64,000 nt of DNA. Origin: Loktanella sp. Alg231-35 (GTDB lineage Bacteria; Pseudomonadota; Alphaproteobacteria; Rhodobacterales; Rhodobacteraceae). The stretch is from NCBI RefSeq assembly GCF_900143545.1, contig NZ_FREV01000005.1, positions 124,001 to 188,000 of the forward strand, read 5' to 3'. Under the pieces are notes generated by a model, which had not been told where the DNA came from, searched no databases, and worked only from the letters and a program-made list of their open reading frames with translations. Made by a program: the position numbers and the translations under genes. This document shows positions 63,875-64,000 of the stretch, piece after piece. Position 1 is the stretch's first letter; the number at the start of each line of letters is the position of its first letter.

Positions 63875-64000
63875 TCACTTTATAGCGAAGTTTCCGCCAC
63901 GGCAAGGATCGTTTTTCGGCTTTGCGCAAGGAAACGTGATGCCATTTTTGCCTCTACCCTTGTTCATTGCGCCAGCTTCACGATATGAACGCCAAAAGAC

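Noticed and set aside
1..64000. tRNA or rRNA genes, CRISPR arrays, IS elements, prophage or integrase genes
   Set aside because: No T-loop-like tRNA segments, spaced direct repeats, transposase or integrase motifs were recognised anywhere in the window.

Overview
The window is a chromosomal segment from an alphaproteobacterium of the Rhodobacterales (Roseobacter group). The evidence is a split nuo operon carrying Rhodobacter-type extra genes, the close match of the Nuo proteins to the sequences I remember from Rhodobacter, the soxBDAG sarcosine oxidase cluster, the 3-methylcrotonyl-CoA carboxylase operon, and moderately high GC with tightly packed, 1-4 nt overlapping genes. No rRNA, tRNA, CRISPR array, integrase, transposase or prophage was seen. 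Species cannot be fixed from the sequence alone.

Layout. (1) 1-4473: leucine degradation operon, liuB (3' end only), liuD, a GST-like gene, liuE and liuC, followed by a lone membrane protein. (2) 5619-30217: a very long unit with all 14 complex I genes, nuoA-N, interrupted by about fifteen extra genes. These are a GFA-like protein, a sulfotransferase, small membrane proteins, five exported proteins or lipoproteins, a membrane protein that shares a C-terminal domain with NuoE, a TM2-like protein and a CMD-fold protein. It runs on into birA, coaX and rnj. A good promoter candidate lies upstream of nuoA. (3) 30365-36040: a small lipoprotein, then on the minus strand a DEAD-box helicase, three poorly known proteins and prfC. 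(4) 36140-42245: a TbpB-like lipoprotein, a Hint-domain protein (minus strand), an SDR, a DNA-alkylation-repeat protein, an orphan iron-type ABC ATPase and a GT4 glycosyltransferase. (5) 42276-44187 minus: DUF1289 protein, ruvX, ccmI. (6) 44388-50217: soxB, two small membrane-protein genes, then soxDAG after a terminator. (7) 50214-57862: an MHYT-(GGDEF)-EAL protein, sodB, a PLP-dependent dehydratase, a LOG-family protein, a LysM protein and an ATM1-type ABC exporter. (8) 57920-63762 minus: an SRPBCC/ArsR pair, and an RND efflux pump with its adaptor.

How the genes fit together. The core is energy metabolism. Leucine breakdown and sarcosine oxidation feed acetyl-CoA, acetoacetate and one-carbon units into metabolism, and complex I oxidises the NADH. 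The extra nuo genes are the most interesting part: three adjacent 134-residue exported proteins look like diverged copies of one family, and two more exported proteins are encoded in the same operon although complex I has no known periplasmic subunit in bacteria. Two small genes inside the nuo operon appear to be broken by single-base differences at homopolymer runs (one G missing, one A extra). Either this is a sequencing artefact, or in one case a possible -1 frameshift site.
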